Below are positions 41,933-52,876 of a stretch of 64,000 nucleotides of DNA, piece by piece. Every line of letters begins with the position of its first letter. Within the stretch, counting starts at the first letter, position 1. Both the position numbers and the translations under genes were made by a program. The notes below the pieces were generated by a model that saw only the letters and a list, made by a program, of their open reading frames with translations, made no database searches and was not told where the DNA came from. Source of the stretch: Rhynchopus euleeides (lineage: Eukaryota > Euglenozoa > Diplonemea > Diplonemida > Diplonemidae); NCBI GenBank assembly GCA_963210315.1, contig OY723238.1, forward strand, positions 930,001 through 994,000, in the 5' to 3' direction.

Positions 41933-43069
41933 CTAAGTGCTGCCCTCACGCGGAACGTCACACACAGCACACACATTCACAGAAGGGTTGCTTGATGTGA
42001 AGACCCACCTCCCACAGGGGCTGAGTGCAACACCGGGACCCTTTAACTCGACTTGTCCCAAGCACTGCAAGGTGCTGAGGTTGTACAACTCGACGTATGA
42101 AGAAAATGACACTGCCACAACATCACCTGACTTCGATACGGCAACACGGAAGGGAACATTATGCAAGACCACAGTACGGATGCAGGTTAGGGTGGTTGTG
42201 CACCACACCTTCAGTGACTTGTCGTCAGAGCACGCCAGCAGGTGCTGCTCGTCATTCGTCAGGGCGATGTCGTTCACAGGTTTTGTGTGTTCACGTAACG
42301 TGTCGGTGTGGGTGAGGGTGCTGATGTCATACACACGGATGGTCGTGTCGTCTGACCCGGTGAAGATCCTCGTAGTTGACACTGCAATCCTATACACTAT
42401 GCAGAGGTGCTTCTCCAGCACTGTGGCACTTGGTGTGCCCTCCAAGTCCCACACACGCACCTCCCAAGCACGATCACACGATACGAGACGTCCGCAGTAC
42501 GTCCACGCTGCACTCAACAACCCTGTGGTGTGCCCCTTCAGACAGCACACCTGTTCCCACGTTGCTGTCAGCCACACGTAGATGGTGCTGTCATCTGAGC
42601 ACGTTGCCAGCCACGTCCCACAGGTGGAGAACGCAGTGCACCCGACGGCTTTCACGCCATGCGTGGGGTGCGCCACCACACCAGCAGTCGTGGTGTCAAA
42701 CACAGTGATGTGTCCCTGATCGTCCCCTACTGAACACAGCATCCCACACCTCGACAGTGTGATGCTCAACACACACATGCCATGCCCAGTGTTGTAAACG
42801 GCGGGAGCCTTGACGTGCGGCCAGCGCGGGACCAGGTGCACACCATCCCCAACCTCGAGACCCGTGTTGGCAACGCGCTCTGCCTCATCCAGGTCCTCGT
42901 CACACCCTTCGATGCGTGCCGCCAGCCCTGCAGCCTCCCGGTCTGCGTTGATGGAACCCGCGAACATCTCCTTGACCGCATCCGCCTTCAGGCTGAGCAC
43001 GGTCCCGCCATCCGCAACACCGACGACACAGCTCCGCCCGCTCTCGACATGACGCACTGCCAGTTCCAT
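41933..43069 (-). CDS. WD40-repeat protein A, 378 aa
   Basis: First of a cluster of related genes. About 90 N-terminal residues (MELAVRHVESGRSC, then a helical segment) precede a seven-bladed-type WD40 propeller with blade ends such as STIYVWLTATWEQ, WEVRVWDLEG, TTIRVYDI and KSLKVWCTT. WD40 propellers bind peptides or proteins; the partner is unknown. The ATG at 43069 aligns with the MDVSVRHVES start of its neighbours. CCAGCCCCAACCAACAG is a possible splice acceptor upstream. It differs from the others at its start and in several blades, so it is an older duplicate. Confidence 0.85.
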   Translation of the reverse strand: MELAVRHVESGRSCVVGVADGGTVLSLKADAVKEMFAGSINADREAAGLAARIEGCDEDLDEAERVANTGLEVGDGVHLVPRWPHVKAPAVYNTGHGMCVLSITLSRCGMLCSVGDDQGHITVFDTTTAGVVAHPTHGVKAVGCTAFSTCGTWLATCSDDSTIYVWLTATWEQVCCLKGHTTGLLSAAWTYCGRLVSCDRAWEVRVWDLEGTPSATVLEKHLCIVYRIAVSTTRIFTGSDDTTIRVYDISTLTHTDTLREHTKPVNDIALTNDEQHLLACSDDKSLKVWCTTTLTCIRTVVLHNVPFRVAVSKSGDVVAVSFSSYVELYNLSTLQCLGQVELKGPGVALSPCGRWVFTSSNPSVNVCAVCDVPREGST

Positions 43070-44818
43070 CTTCCCTCCCACAACCACAGGGTGATCAGGC
43101 ACACGTGCTCTTCTCACATGCGTGAAGGTGCTCTGTTGGTTGGGGCTGGATGGAGAAGAACATTGACACGAACCAGCAGCCAGCAACGAGACGGGGACGT
43201 GATGAGCGAGACAGGGCAAGGGGCAGTCGAGGAGTGTGGCTCGAGGGGCTTGGGAGGGTGGGGGCAGAGGCTGTCTGGAAGCACTGTGTCATTCTGAGCA
43301 GTCGCACCTCAGATGCAGTGCACGCTGCCTCCAACCAGCAGGGTCAGGAGGTGTTGTGCTGGGAGGCAACGAGCAAGGCAGTGCACCGCAAGCACACAAG
43401 CAGAAGAGGTTGCCTAAGTGCTGCCCTCACCCGGAACGTCACACACACTCACATAATAATCGTTTGCTATGTTGGATTAGCGGACCCGCATCGTACAGAA
43501 CATCTACGAAAGACGACGCACGAGAACTGATACCTTCCAAGTCACATTATAATGCATGTCTGGTGTGAAGACCCACCTCCCACAGGGGCTGAGTGCAACA
43601 CCGTCACCTCCTCACGCGGAAAATCACACACAGCACTCACAGACACAGAATCATCGCTTGATGTGAAGACCCACCTGCCACAGGGGCTGAGTGCAACAGC
43701 CTCTCCACTTGTCTCTACATGTCCCAAGCACTGCAAGGTGCTGAGGGTGAATAACTCGGTACAATCAATGTAGGACACCGCCACAACATCACCCGGGTGC
43801 GACACGGCGAGCAGGTACGGTAAAGCAGACAGGATCACAGAACGGATGCAGGTGAGGGTGGTTGTGCACCACACCTTCAGTGACTTGTCTTCAGAGCACG
43901 ACACCAGGTGCTGCTCGTCCTGAGTCAGGGCGATGTGGTTCACAGAGTCTGTGTGCTCAGACAGGGTGTCGGTGTGGGTGAGGGTGATGATGTCATACAC
44001 ACGGATGGTGTTGTCGGCTGACCCGGTGAAGATGCACGTGGGTGTGACTGTAATCCCATAAACCGGCCTGCTGTGCCCCTCCAGCACTGTGGCACTTGGT
44101 GTGCCCTCCAAGTCCCACACACGCACCTTCCCATCGTCGTCACCCGACACGAGACGTCCACAGTGTGTCCACCCTGCACTGTACACCGATGTGTCGTGTT
44201 CCTCCAGACACCACACCTTTTCCCACGTTGCCGTCAGCCACACGCAGATGGTGCCGTCATATGAACACGTTGCCAGCCACGTCCCACAGACGGAGAAAGA
44301 AGTGCACAACATGTCCTTCTCTCCATGTGTGAGGTGCGCCACTACACCAGCAGTCGTGGTGTCAAGCACAGTGGTGCGTCCTCTCTTGCCCACTGAACAC
44401 AGGGTGCCACACCTCGACAGTTCGATGCTTCCACAGTCATTGTCACCGGCGCCACATTCGTAGACAGCGGGAGCCTTGACGTGTGGCCACCTGCGGACGA
44501 GCTGGACACGATCCCCAACCTCGAGACCCGTGTTGGCAACGCGCTCTGCATCGTCCAGATTTTTTTTTTTTCATGTCGCTCCCGTTCAGGGTATAAGATA
44601 GACTTTTTTTCTGGCGCCGTTTTCCGGTTTTTCTGGTTTTGAAAATTTTTCGCGCGCGCCTTCGGCGCGCGCGACCCGCGCAAACCCTCCCAGAATCTGA
44701 GAGGGCCCGGTGCCTGCGCGCGTCCTGTCGTACTGAGGCTGCTTGGTGGGGCAGGCGCAGCAGCTGCTTTGAAAGTTTGGACTCTCGGCCAAAAAAGGTC
44801 TGGTGCAATGTTTTTACG

Positions 44819-44880
44819 CAGGGGGGGTCTGGGGGGCGGAGCCCCCCAGCCGCCGGAGGCCACGGTAGTGAACATCTGTT
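44819..44880 (-). repeat. GC-rich hairpin module, copy 3
   Basis: Inside the hAT element; reverse orientation, ending GCCACGGTAGTGAACATCTG. Confidence 0.85.
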
Positions 44881-45291
44881 CCCTACAGTCTGGATTCGCT
44901 TGTAAGTAGGAAGGCTTCGCTGTATCGCAGCCCGGCCAGCAGGAGATCACTGGTCCTTGAGGGTTCAACCTTCAGGGTGGAGGAGGACGGGGGAGCGACC
45001 ACTCGTGATAGGTGTGCGTTGTGGGTGGAGTGGGTGCACGACAGAATGGCCAAAGGGTCCACGAGATCTCTGCACACATTCCGTTGTCGAGGAGATGGGC
45101 ACCTAGCTGTGACGACAGGCAACAAACAAATCTCATCTGTTAGTTGCCCCCAATAGGCTTGGCGACCTTCAAGACTGCTTGAAAGTCGTTCGTGTTCTCG
45201 TCTCAGCCCTCCAGACAAGCAGATCTGTCTCGAGTTGGTGGGCTGTCGCCATGTATTCGATGGCACCGAGTGACGCTGCACAGAGGCAGAC

Positions 45292-45347
45292 GACACGGTG
45301 AACTCCAGCGGAGGTTACCCTACCTCCGCTGGAGTACACCGTGTGTC
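45292..45347. repeat. Strong hairpin in the hAT element
   Basis: GACACGGTG-AACTCCAGCGGAGGT pairs with ACCTCCGCTGGAGT-ACACCGTGTGTC across a 6-base loop. A second, shorter hairpin (ACATGGTGG...CCACCATGT) follows at 45444-45469. Confidence 0.75.
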
Positions 45348-46781
45348 TCCCATGAGTCTCAACTAGCGGGAGTCTTAGCGTAAATTAGCTGGAAAATAGA
45401 CTCCCGTATCCAGTACAGACTGCAGTCTTAGACTCCCTCTTAGACATGGTGGCTGGAGTCCACCATGTGTGCACCTTCAAAACAGAAGAGACCTGCATGA
45501 CGAGGGCATCACCACCCACCGGGCCACCCGCTAGGTCCATTTTTTCTTCTCCGCTTCTCTGCCTTCTTTGGACTATTTGAGCTCTGTGCGGATCACGATG
45601 GGGTCACTTTCTATTTTTTTATGGCGTTTTTTTCTGACTGTTTTACTGTCCCAAAGTCACAAAAAAAACGCCGAAAATGAGATCGACCTTTTTTTTTTTT
45701 TTCAGAAAACCGGGAACCGGGAAACCCTGGTTTTGAAAACCGGAAAACCAGACCTATCTTATCCCCTGCTCCCGTTGGTCACTTCGCTGCTTTGAGTCAG
45801 CCACGTGGCGGAAGCCGGACCGCAGGGAGGGGCGTTGCGCCCGTTGACGCCTCTCACTCCTCATGTGCCTTGAGTAGCTGCCAGGTGGGTCTGCTTTGAG
45901 GCGGGGAATCGCGTCAGGCCAAACAGCCACTGCGAGGACGTCTCCCCTAAAAGAAAAGAAAGAATGTGGGAAGGGGACGGGGGTGGGATGGGTGGGCAGC
46001 GCAAGCCGGAAGGAGCGCCTCCCATGGGGCGGAAGCTCACCCGACAGCATAAAATGCTGCGAAAACAACAAAAAAAGGGAAAATAAACCACGCACACCAC
46101 AACATCAATAAAACCAAAGCCGTGCAGAAAGGGCCCCTCCGCATATATGAAACAGGGCACACAGCGGAAAAAGAGTTACCAGAGCTTGCTTTAGTTTCCC
46201 CTCGGAGGAGGGTAATCACAGGGGGCGCCACGTGAAGGCAGCAAGTTGGATTTTATCCCCCCTGGAGGGCATACCCGGCAGATCCTCGTCACACCCTTCG
46301 ATGCGTGCCGCCAGCCCTGCAGCCTCCCGGTCTGCGTTGATGGAACCCGCGAACATCTCCTTGACCGCATCCGCCTTCAGGCTGAGCACGGTCCCGCCAT
46401 CCGCAACACCGACGACACAGCTCCGCCCGCTCTCCACATGACGCACTGACACGTCCATCCTTCCCCTCTCTTCCCCTCAACGACAACCCCACGGTCCTCA
46501 CACACTAATGTGCTCTTCTGAAAGGGAGAAGGTGCTGTGGTGGTGGGACACTGTCGTTACTTTGAAGGATGGACGACAAGGAAGCACAGAGACATGTGAC
46601 ACAGTGCAGGTCTAGGGGTCTGGTTATGGGGGCAGAGGCTGTCTGGAAGCACTGTGTCATCCTGAGCAGTCGCACCTCAGATGCAGTGCACGCTGCCTCC
46701 AACCAGCAGGGTCAGGAGGTGCTGTGCTGGGAGGCAACGAGCAAGGCAGTGCACCTCAAGCACACAAGCAGAAGAGGTTGC

Positions 46782-47921
46782 CTAAGTGCTGCCCTCACCC
46801 GGAACGTCACACACAGCACGCACAGACACAGAAGGGGAGCTTGATGTGAAGACCCACCTCCCACACGGGCTGAGTGCAACACCCTCACTCTCTGACTCCA
46901 CTTGTCCCAAGCACTGCAAGGTGCTGAGGCTGTACAACTTGGTGTTGTTGTAAAACGTTACTGCCACAACATCACCTGGCTGTGACACAGCAAGCAGGCA
47001 CGGGGCGTCAGACACAGCGACAGTACGGATGCAGGTGAGGGTGGTTGTGCACCACACCTTCAGTGAGTTGTCGTCAGAGCTCGACAGCAGGTGCTGCTCG
47101 TCCTGAGTCAGGGCGATGCCGAACACAGATTCTGTGTGCTCAGACAGGGTGTCGGTGTAGGTGAGGGTGCCGATGTCATACACACGGATGGTGGTGTCGG
47201 CTGACCCGGTGAAGATCCTCGTAGTTGACACTGCAATGGCATAAACACCATCGCTGTGCCCCTTCAGCACTGTGGCACTTGGTGTGCCCTCCAAGTCCCA
47301 CACACACACCTTCCACCCATACTCACCCGACACGAGACGTCCACAGTGTGTCCACCCTGCACGGAAGACCGATGCGTCGTGCTCCAGACACCACACCTGC
47401 TCCCACGTTGCTGTGAGCCACACGCAGATGGTGCGATCATGAGAGCACGTTGCCAGCCACGTCCCACAGACTGAGAACGCAACGTACGAAATGGAGTCAG
47501 CACCGTGTGTGAGGTGCGCCACCACACCAGCAGTCGTGGTGTCAAACACACTGATGTGTCCTCTCCTGTACCCCGCTGAACACAGGGTGCCACACCTCGA
47601 CAGTGTGATGCACTGGATATCGCTGTTGTCGTCGCGCCCAGAGTTATATACAGCCTGAGCCTTGACGTGTGGCCACCTGCGGACGAGCTGGACACGACCC
47701 CCAACCTCGAGACCCGTGTTGGCAACGCGCTCTGCATCGTCCAGGTCCTCGTCACACCCTTCGATGCGTGCCGCCAGCCCTGCAGCCTCCCGGTCTGCGT
47801 TGATGGAACCCGCGAACATCTCCTTGACCGCATCCGCCTTCAGGCTGAGCACGGTCCCGCCATCCGCAACACCGACGACACAGCTCCGCCCGCTCTCCAC
47901 ATGGCGCACCGACACGTCCAT
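46782..47921 (-). CDS. WD40-repeat protein C, 379 aa
   Basis: The N-terminus MDVSVRHVESGRSCVVG is shared with B, D, E and F. Blades end in RTICVWLTATWEQ, WKVCVWDLEG, TTIRVYDIGT and NSLKVWCTT; the last ends SVSVRAVCDVPGEGST. Upstream, CACCTCCACCCACGGCAG and ACCACACGTCAG could serve as splice acceptors. A weak in-frame non-ATG extension to 47963 is not used here. Function of the propeller is unknown. Confidence 0.88.
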   Translation of the reverse strand: MDVSVRHVESGRSCVVGVADGGTVLSLKADAVKEMFAGSINADREAAGLAARIEGCDEDLDDAERVANTGLEVGGRVQLVRRWPHVKAQAVYNSGRDDNSDIQCITLSRCGTLCSAGYRRGHISVFDTTTAGVVAHLTHGADSISYVAFSVCGTWLATCSHDRTICVWLTATWEQVWCLEHDASVFRAGWTHCGRLVSGEYGWKVCVWDLEGTPSATVLKGHSDGVYAIAVSTTRIFTGSADTTIRVYDIGTLTYTDTLSEHTESVFGIALTQDEQHLLSSSDDNSLKVWCTTTLTCIRTVAVSDAPCLLAVSQPGDVVAVTFYNNTKLYSLSTLQCLGQVESESEGVALSPCGRWVFTSSSPSVSVRAVCDVPGEGST

Positions 47922-48259
47922 CCTTCCCCTCTCTTCCCCTCCCCGGCACCTTGCGGTCCTCACGCACTGACGTGTGGTTATGATCCTGCCGTGGGTGGAG
48001 GTGATGTGTTGCTGGGTTCCACTCGCAGAACATGGCCCAGTGACGTGACAGAAGACACAGTCTTCACAGTAAAGGGGCAGTGTGGCTGGAGGGGCTTGGG
48101 AGGGTGGGGGCAGAGGCTGTCTGGAAGCACTGTGTCATCCTGAGCAGTCGCACCTCAGATGCAGTGCACGCTGCCTCCAGCCAGCAGGGTCAGGAGGTGC
48201 TGTGCTGGGAGGCAACGAGCAAGGCAGTGCACCGCAAGCACACAAGCAGAAGAGGTTGC

Positions 48260-49393
48260 CTAAGTGCTGCCCTCACGTGGAACGTCACACACAGCACGCA
48301 CAGACACAGAAGAGGCACTTGATGTGAAGACCCACCTCCCACACGGGCTGAGCGCCACAGATTCACCATTTGACTCCACTTGTCCCAAGCACTGCGAGGT
48401 GCTGAGCTCGAAAAACGTAGTGTGGTCCTCAAAGGACACTGCCACAACATTACCTGGCTGTGACACAGCAAGCAGGTATGGGGTATCAGAGAGGGTGACT
48501 GTACGAATGCAGGTGAGGGTGGTTGTGCACCACACCTTCAGTGACTTGTCTGCAGAGCACGACAGCAGGTGCTGCTCGTCGTTCGTCACGGCAATGTGGT
48601 TCACACAGCCTGAATGCTCAGACAGTCTGTCGGTGAGGGTGAGGGTGCTGATGGCATACACACAGATGGTCTTGTCCCTTGCCGCAGTGAAGATCCTCGT
48701 CGTCGACACTGCAATCCCATAAATACAATCGCTGTGCCCCTCCAGCACTGTGGGAGTTGGTGTGCCCTCCAAGTCCCACACACACACTGTTCCGTCTTTG
48801 TCACCGGACACGAGACGCCCACAGTGTGTCCACCCTGCACTCCACACTGCATTGTCGTGCTCCTTCAGACACCACGCCTGTTCCCACGTTGCTGTCAGCC
48901 ACACGCAGATGGTCTTGTCGTCTGAGCACGTTGCCAGCAACGTCCCACAGACTGAGAACGCAGTGCACCAAATGTATTCATCCCCACATGTGAGGTCCGC
49001 CACCACACCAGCAGTCGTGGTGTCAAACACAGTGGTGTGCCCTTCATCATTCCCCACTGAACACAGGGTGCCACACCTCGACAGTGTGATGGACGTAACC
49101 TCCCCATCCCCAGGGTTGTAGACAGCGGGAGCCTTGACGTGTGGCCACCTGCGGACGAGCTGGACACGATGCCCAACCTCGAGACCCGTGTTGGCAACGC
49201 GCTCTGCATCGTCCAGATCCTCGTCACACCCTTCGATGCGTGCCGCCAGCCCTGCAGCCTCCCGGTCTGCGTTGATGGAACCCGCGAACATCTCCTTGAC
49301 CGCATCCGCCTTCAGGCTGAGCACGGTCCCGCCATCCGCAACACCGACGACACAGCTCCGCCCGCTCTCCACATGACGCACTGACACGTCCAT
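48260..49393 (-). CDS. WD40-repeat protein D, 377 aa
   Basis: Same architecture as C but clearly diverged in blades (KTICVWLTATWEQ, GTVCVWDLEG, KTICVYAIST). The ATG at 49393 is preceded, 59 bases upstream, by CACCTTCTCCCTTTCAG, the best-looking splice acceptor of the cluster. It lies 339 bp downstream of gene C's start codon on the plus coordinate and points the same way. Confidence 0.88.
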   Translation of the reverse strand: MDVSVRHVESGRSCVVGVADGGTVLSLKADAVKEMFAGSINADREAAGLAARIEGCDEDLDDAERVANTGLEVGHRVQLVRRWPHVKAPAVYNPGDGEVTSITLSRCGTLCSVGNDEGHTTVFDTTTAGVVADLTCGDEYIWCTAFSVCGTLLATCSDDKTICVWLTATWEQAWCLKEHDNAVWSAGWTHCGRLVSGDKDGTVCVWDLEGTPTPTVLEGHSDCIYGIAVSTTRIFTAARDKTICVYAISTLTLTDRLSEHSGCVNHIAVTNDEQHLLSCSADKSLKVWCTTTLTCIRTVTLSDTPYLLAVSQPGNVVAVSFEDHTTFFELSTSQCLGQVESNGESVALSPCGRWVFTSSASSVSVRAVCDVPREGST

Positions 49394-49716
49394 CCTTCCC
49401 CTCTCTTCCCCTCAACGACAACCCCACGGTCCTCACACACTAATGTGCTCTTCTGAAAGGGAGAAGGTGCTGTGGTGGTGGGACACTGTCGTTACTTTGA
49501 AGGATGGACGACAAGGAAGCACAGAGACATGTGACACAGTGCAGGTCTAGGGGTCTGGTTATGGGGGCAGAGGCTGTCTGGAAGCACTGTGTCATCCTGA
49601 GCAGTCGCACCTCAGATGCAGTGCACGCTGCCTCCAACCAGCAGGGTCAGGAGGTGCTGTGCTGGGAGGCAACGAGCAAGGCAGTGCACCTCAAGCACAC
49701 AAGCAGAAGAGGTTGC

Positions 49717-50856
49717 CTAAGTGCTGCCCTCACCCGGAACGTCACACACAGCACGCACAGACACAGAAGGGGAGCTTGATGTGAAGACCCACCTCCCACA
49801 CGGGCTGAGTGCAACACCCTCACTCTCTGACTCCACTTGTCCCAAGCACTGCAAGGTGCTGAGGCTGTACAACTTGGTGTTGTTGTAAAACGTTACTGCC
49901 ACAACATCACCTGGCTGTGACACAGCAAGCAGGCACGGGGCGTCAGACACAGCGACAGTACGGATGCAGGTGAGGGTGGTTGTGCACCACACCTTCAGTG
50001 AGTTGTCGTCAGAGCTCGACAGCAGGTGCTGCTCGTCCTGAGTCAGGGCGATGCCGAACACAGATTCTGTGTGCTCAGACAGGGTGTCGGTGTAGGTGAG
50101 GGTGCCGATGTCATACACACGGATGGTGGTGTCGGCTGACCCGGTGAAGATCCTCGTAGTTGACACTGCAATGGCATAAACACCATCGCTGTGCCCCTTC
50201 AGCACTGTGGCACTTGGTGTGCCCTCCAAGTCCCACACACACACCTTCCACCCATACTCACCCGACACGAGACGTCCACAGTGTGTCCACCCTGCACGGA
50301 AGACCGATGCGTCGTGCTCCAGACACCACACCTGCTCCCACGTTGCTGTGAGCCACACGCAGATGGTGCGATCATGAGAGCACGTTGCCAGCCACGTCCC
50401 ACAGACTGAGAACGCAACGTACGAAATGGAGTCAGCACCGTGTGTGAGGTGCGCCACCACACCAGCAGTCGTGGTGTCAAACACACTGATGTGTCCTCTC
50501 CTGTACCCCGCTGAACACAGGGTGCCACACCTCGACAGTGTGATGCACTGGATATCGCTGTTGTCGTCGCGCCCAGAGTTATATACAGCCTGAGCCTTGA
50601 CGTGTGGCCACCTGCGGACGAGCTGGACACGACCCCCAACCTCGAGACCCGTGTTGGCAACGCGCTCTGCATCGTCCAGGTCCTCGTCACACCCTTCGAT
50701 GCGTGCCGCCAGCCCTGCAGCCTCCCGGTCTGCGTTGATGGAACCCGCGAACATCTCCTTGACCGCATCCGCCTTCAGGCTGAGCACGGTCCCGCCATCC
50801 GCAACACCGACGACACAGCTCCGCCCGCTCTCCACATGGCGCACCGACACGTCCAT
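49717..50856 (-). CDS. WD40-repeat protein E, duplicate of C, 379 aa
   Basis: Identical to protein C over its full length. It was produced by the 2,935-bp tandem duplication. Absence of any difference indicates very recent copying, gene conversion or an assembly artefact. Confidence 0.88.
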   Translation of the reverse strand: MDVSVRHVESGRSCVVGVADGGTVLSLKADAVKEMFAGSINADREAAGLAARIEGCDEDLDDAERVANTGLEVGGRVQLVRRWPHVKAQAVYNSGRDDNSDIQCITLSRCGTLCSAGYRRGHISVFDTTTAGVVAHLTHGADSISYVAFSVCGTWLATCSHDRTICVWLTATWEQVWCLEHDASVFRAGWTHCGRLVSGEYGWKVCVWDLEGTPSATVLKGHSDGVYAIAVSTTRIFTGSADTTIRVYDIGTLTYTDTLSEHTESVFGIALTQDEQHLLSSSDDNSLKVWCTTTLTCIRTVAVSDAPCLLAVSQPGDVVAVTFYNNTKLYSLSTLQCLGQVESESEGVALSPCGRWVFTSSSPSVSVRAVCDVPGEGST

Positions 50857-51194
50857 CCTTCCCCTCTCTTCCCCTCCCCGGCACCTTGCGGTCCTCACGC
50901 ACTGACGTGTGGTTATGATCCTGCCGTGGGTGGAGGTGATGTGTTGCTGGGTTCCACTCGCAGAACATGGCCCAGTGACGTGACAGAAGACACAGTCTTC
51001 ACAGTAAAGGGGCAGTGTGGCTGGAGGGGCTTGGGAGGGTGGGGGCAGAGGCTGTCTGGAAGCACTGTGTCATCCTGAGCAGTCGCACCTCAGATGCAGT
51101 GCACGCTGCCTCCAGCCAGCAGGGTCAGGAGGTGCTGTGCTGGGAGGCAACGAGCAAGGCAGTGCACCGCAAGCACACAAGCAGAAGAGGTTGC

Positions 51195-52328
51195 CTAAGT
51201 GCTGCCCTCACGTGGAACGTCACACACAGCACGCACAGACACAGAAGAGGCACTTGATGTGAAGACCCACCTCCCACACGGGCTGAGCGCCACAGATTCA
51301 CCATTTGACTCCACTTGTCCCAAGCACTGCGAGGTGCTGAGCTCGAAAAACGTAGTGTGGTCCTCAAAGGACACTGCCACAACATTACCTGGCTGTGACA
51401 CAGCAAGCAGGTATGGGGTATCAGAGAGGGTGACTGTACGAATGCAGGTGAGGGTGGTTGTGCACCACACCTTCAGTGACTTGTCTGCAGAGCACGACAG
51501 CAGGTGCTGCTCGTCGTTCGTCACGGCAATGTGGTTCACACAGCCTGAATGCTCAGACAGTCTGTCGGTGAGGGTGAGGGTGCTGATGGCATACACACAG
51601 ATGGTCTTGTCCCTTGCCGCAGTGAAGATCCTCGTCGTCGACACTGCAATCCCATAAATACAATCGCTGTGCCCCTCCAGCACTGTGGGAGTTGGTGTGC
51701 CCTCCAAGTCCCACACACACACTGTTCCGTCTTTGTCACCGGACACGAGACGCCCACAGTGTGTCCACCCTGCACTCCACACTGCATTGTCGTGCTCCTT
51801 CAGACACCACGCCTGTTCCCACGTTGCTGTCAGCCACACGCAGATGGTCTTGTCGTCTGAGCACGTTGCCAGCAACGTCCCACAGACTGAGAACGCAGTG
51901 CACCAAATGTATTCATCCCCACATGTGAGGTCCGCCACCACACCAGCAGTCGTGGTGTCAAACACAGTGGTGTGCCCTTCATCATTCCCCACTGAACACA
52001 GGGTGCCACACCTCGACAGTGTGATGGACGTAACCTCCCCATCCCCAGGGTTGTAGACAGCGGGAGCCTTGACGTGTGGCCACCTGCGGACGAGCTGGAC
52101 ACGATGCCCAACCTCGAGACCCGTGTTGGCAACGCGCTCTGCATCGTCCAGATCCTCGTCACACCCTTCGATGCGTGCCGCCAGCCCTGCAGCCTGCCGG
52201 TCTGCGTTGATGGAACCCGCGAACATCTCCTTGACCGCATCCGCCTTCAGGCTGAGCACGGTCCCGCCATCCGCAACACCGACGACACAGCTCCGCCCGC
52301 TCTCGACATGACGCACCGACACGTCCAT
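51195..52328 (-). CDS. WD40-repeat protein F, duplicate of D, 377 aa
   Basis: Identical to D except NADRQAAG for NADREAAG near residue 45. That position lies just past the duplication boundary. Upstream, CATTACCCCGTTCAG is the acceptor-like tract; its 5' flank differs from that of D. Confidence 0.88.
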   Translation of the reverse strand: MDVSVRHVESGRSCVVGVADGGTVLSLKADAVKEMFAGSINADRQAAGLAARIEGCDEDLDDAERVANTGLEVGHRVQLVRRWPHVKAPAVYNPGDGEVTSITLSRCGTLCSVGNDEGHTTVFDTTTAGVVADLTCGDEYIWCTAFSVCGTLLATCSDDKTICVWLTATWEQAWCLKEHDNAVWSAGWTHCGRLVSGDKDGTVCVWDLEGTPTPTVLEGHSDCIYGIAVSTTRIFTAARDKTICVYAISTLTLTDRLSEHSGCVNHIAVTNDEQHLLSCSADKSLKVWCTTTLTCIRTVTLSDTPYLLAVSQPGNVVAVSFEDHTTFFELSTSQCLGQVESNGESVALSPCGRWVFTSSASSVSVRAVCDVPREGST

Positions 52329-52876
52329 CCTTCCCCTCTCTTCCCCTCAACGACAACCCCACGGTCCTCACGCACTGACGTTCTAACGTGCTCTACTGAA
52401 CGGGGTAATGGTGCGCGATGTTGGTGGTGCCCCGGATGGAAAGGTGGCAGGAAACACACAGCGACGTGATGTGCAAGGGGCAGTGTGGCTGCAGGGGCTT
52501 GGGAGGGTGGGGGCAGAGGCTGTCTGGAAGCACTGTGTCATCCTGAGCAGTCGCACCTCAGATGCAGTGCACGCTGCCTCCAGCCAACAGGGTCAGGTGG
52601 TGCTGTGCTGGGAGACACACAGTTGCGACACACCCTGGCAAGGGCGGCTGCTACTCCTCACCTCCGACACTCTCAGCTTCCGATGGAATCGTTTGAGCAC
52701 GGTCGTGCTCAAACCGCAGTCATGAGATCGAGGAATGACGCGTCTCACTTGTGTGCCGATCCAGTCCATCCGCACGCGAGCTGACACTGCAAGCAGACCT
52801 GGATGACCTGACCACCCCCCCTCTCCATTGTACCATCTGACCGAGCAAGACTCCACCCAACCACCCACACCCTCCC
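52329..52876. other. Spacer between the WD40 cluster and the FAM227-like gene
   Basis: The part near 52500-52615 repeats the conserved 3' flank found beside every WD40 gene here, followed by unique sequence. No gene seen. Confidence 0.55.

Larger units (their letters stand above)
44587..45768. mobile_element. hAT-type non-autonomous element with 8-bp duplication (1,182 bp)
   Basis: Ends CAGGGTATAAGATAGACTT and GACCTATCTTATCCCCTG are inverted. CTCCCGTT flanks both sides exactly (44579-44586, 45769-45776), the 8-bp duplication diagnostic of hAT. It shares about 250 bases of one end and 130 of the other with 40597-41519 in inverted orientation. No transposase frame remains. It contains one GC-rich hairpin module and two strong hairpins. 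Confidence 0.85.
44561..46278 (-). mobile_element. Poly-A-tailed insertion in WD40 gene B, itself carrying a hAT element
   Basis: On the minus strand this insert ends in 11-12 A residues directly against the target. It is flanked by CAGAT (44556-44560, 46279-46283; the last base is ambiguous with the poly-A). Poly-A plus a short target duplication suggests retroposition. Without the nested hAT element it is only about 530 bp, with no convincing frame: a SINE-like copy, a truncated LINE or a processed transcript. Confidence 0.65.
43542..46458 (-). pseudogene. WD40-repeat protein B, split by a nested transposon insertion
   Basis: The N-terminal 60 codons (MDVSVRHVES...EGCDED) lie at 46281-46458. 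The rest of the gene resumes at 44560 and runs to a stop at 43542. The break falls at the same point, CAGATCCTCG, that is continuous in siblings (49214, 52149). CAGAT is present on both sides of the 1.7-kb insert. The C-terminal end also reads past the usual GST-stop into a partial repeat of a WD40 gene end. Frames over each half remain open, so the insertion is probably recent. Confidence 0.85.
46284..52153. repeat. Tandem duplication of a 2,935-bp WD40 gene pair
   Basis: 46284-49218 recurs as 49219-52153 with constant offset 2,935. Proteins C and E are identical, and D and F differ at one residue (Glu/Gln). Intergenic parts match as well. The junctions lie in the conserved N-terminal coding segment, so unequal exchange between sister genes is the simplest origin. 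Confidence 0.9.
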
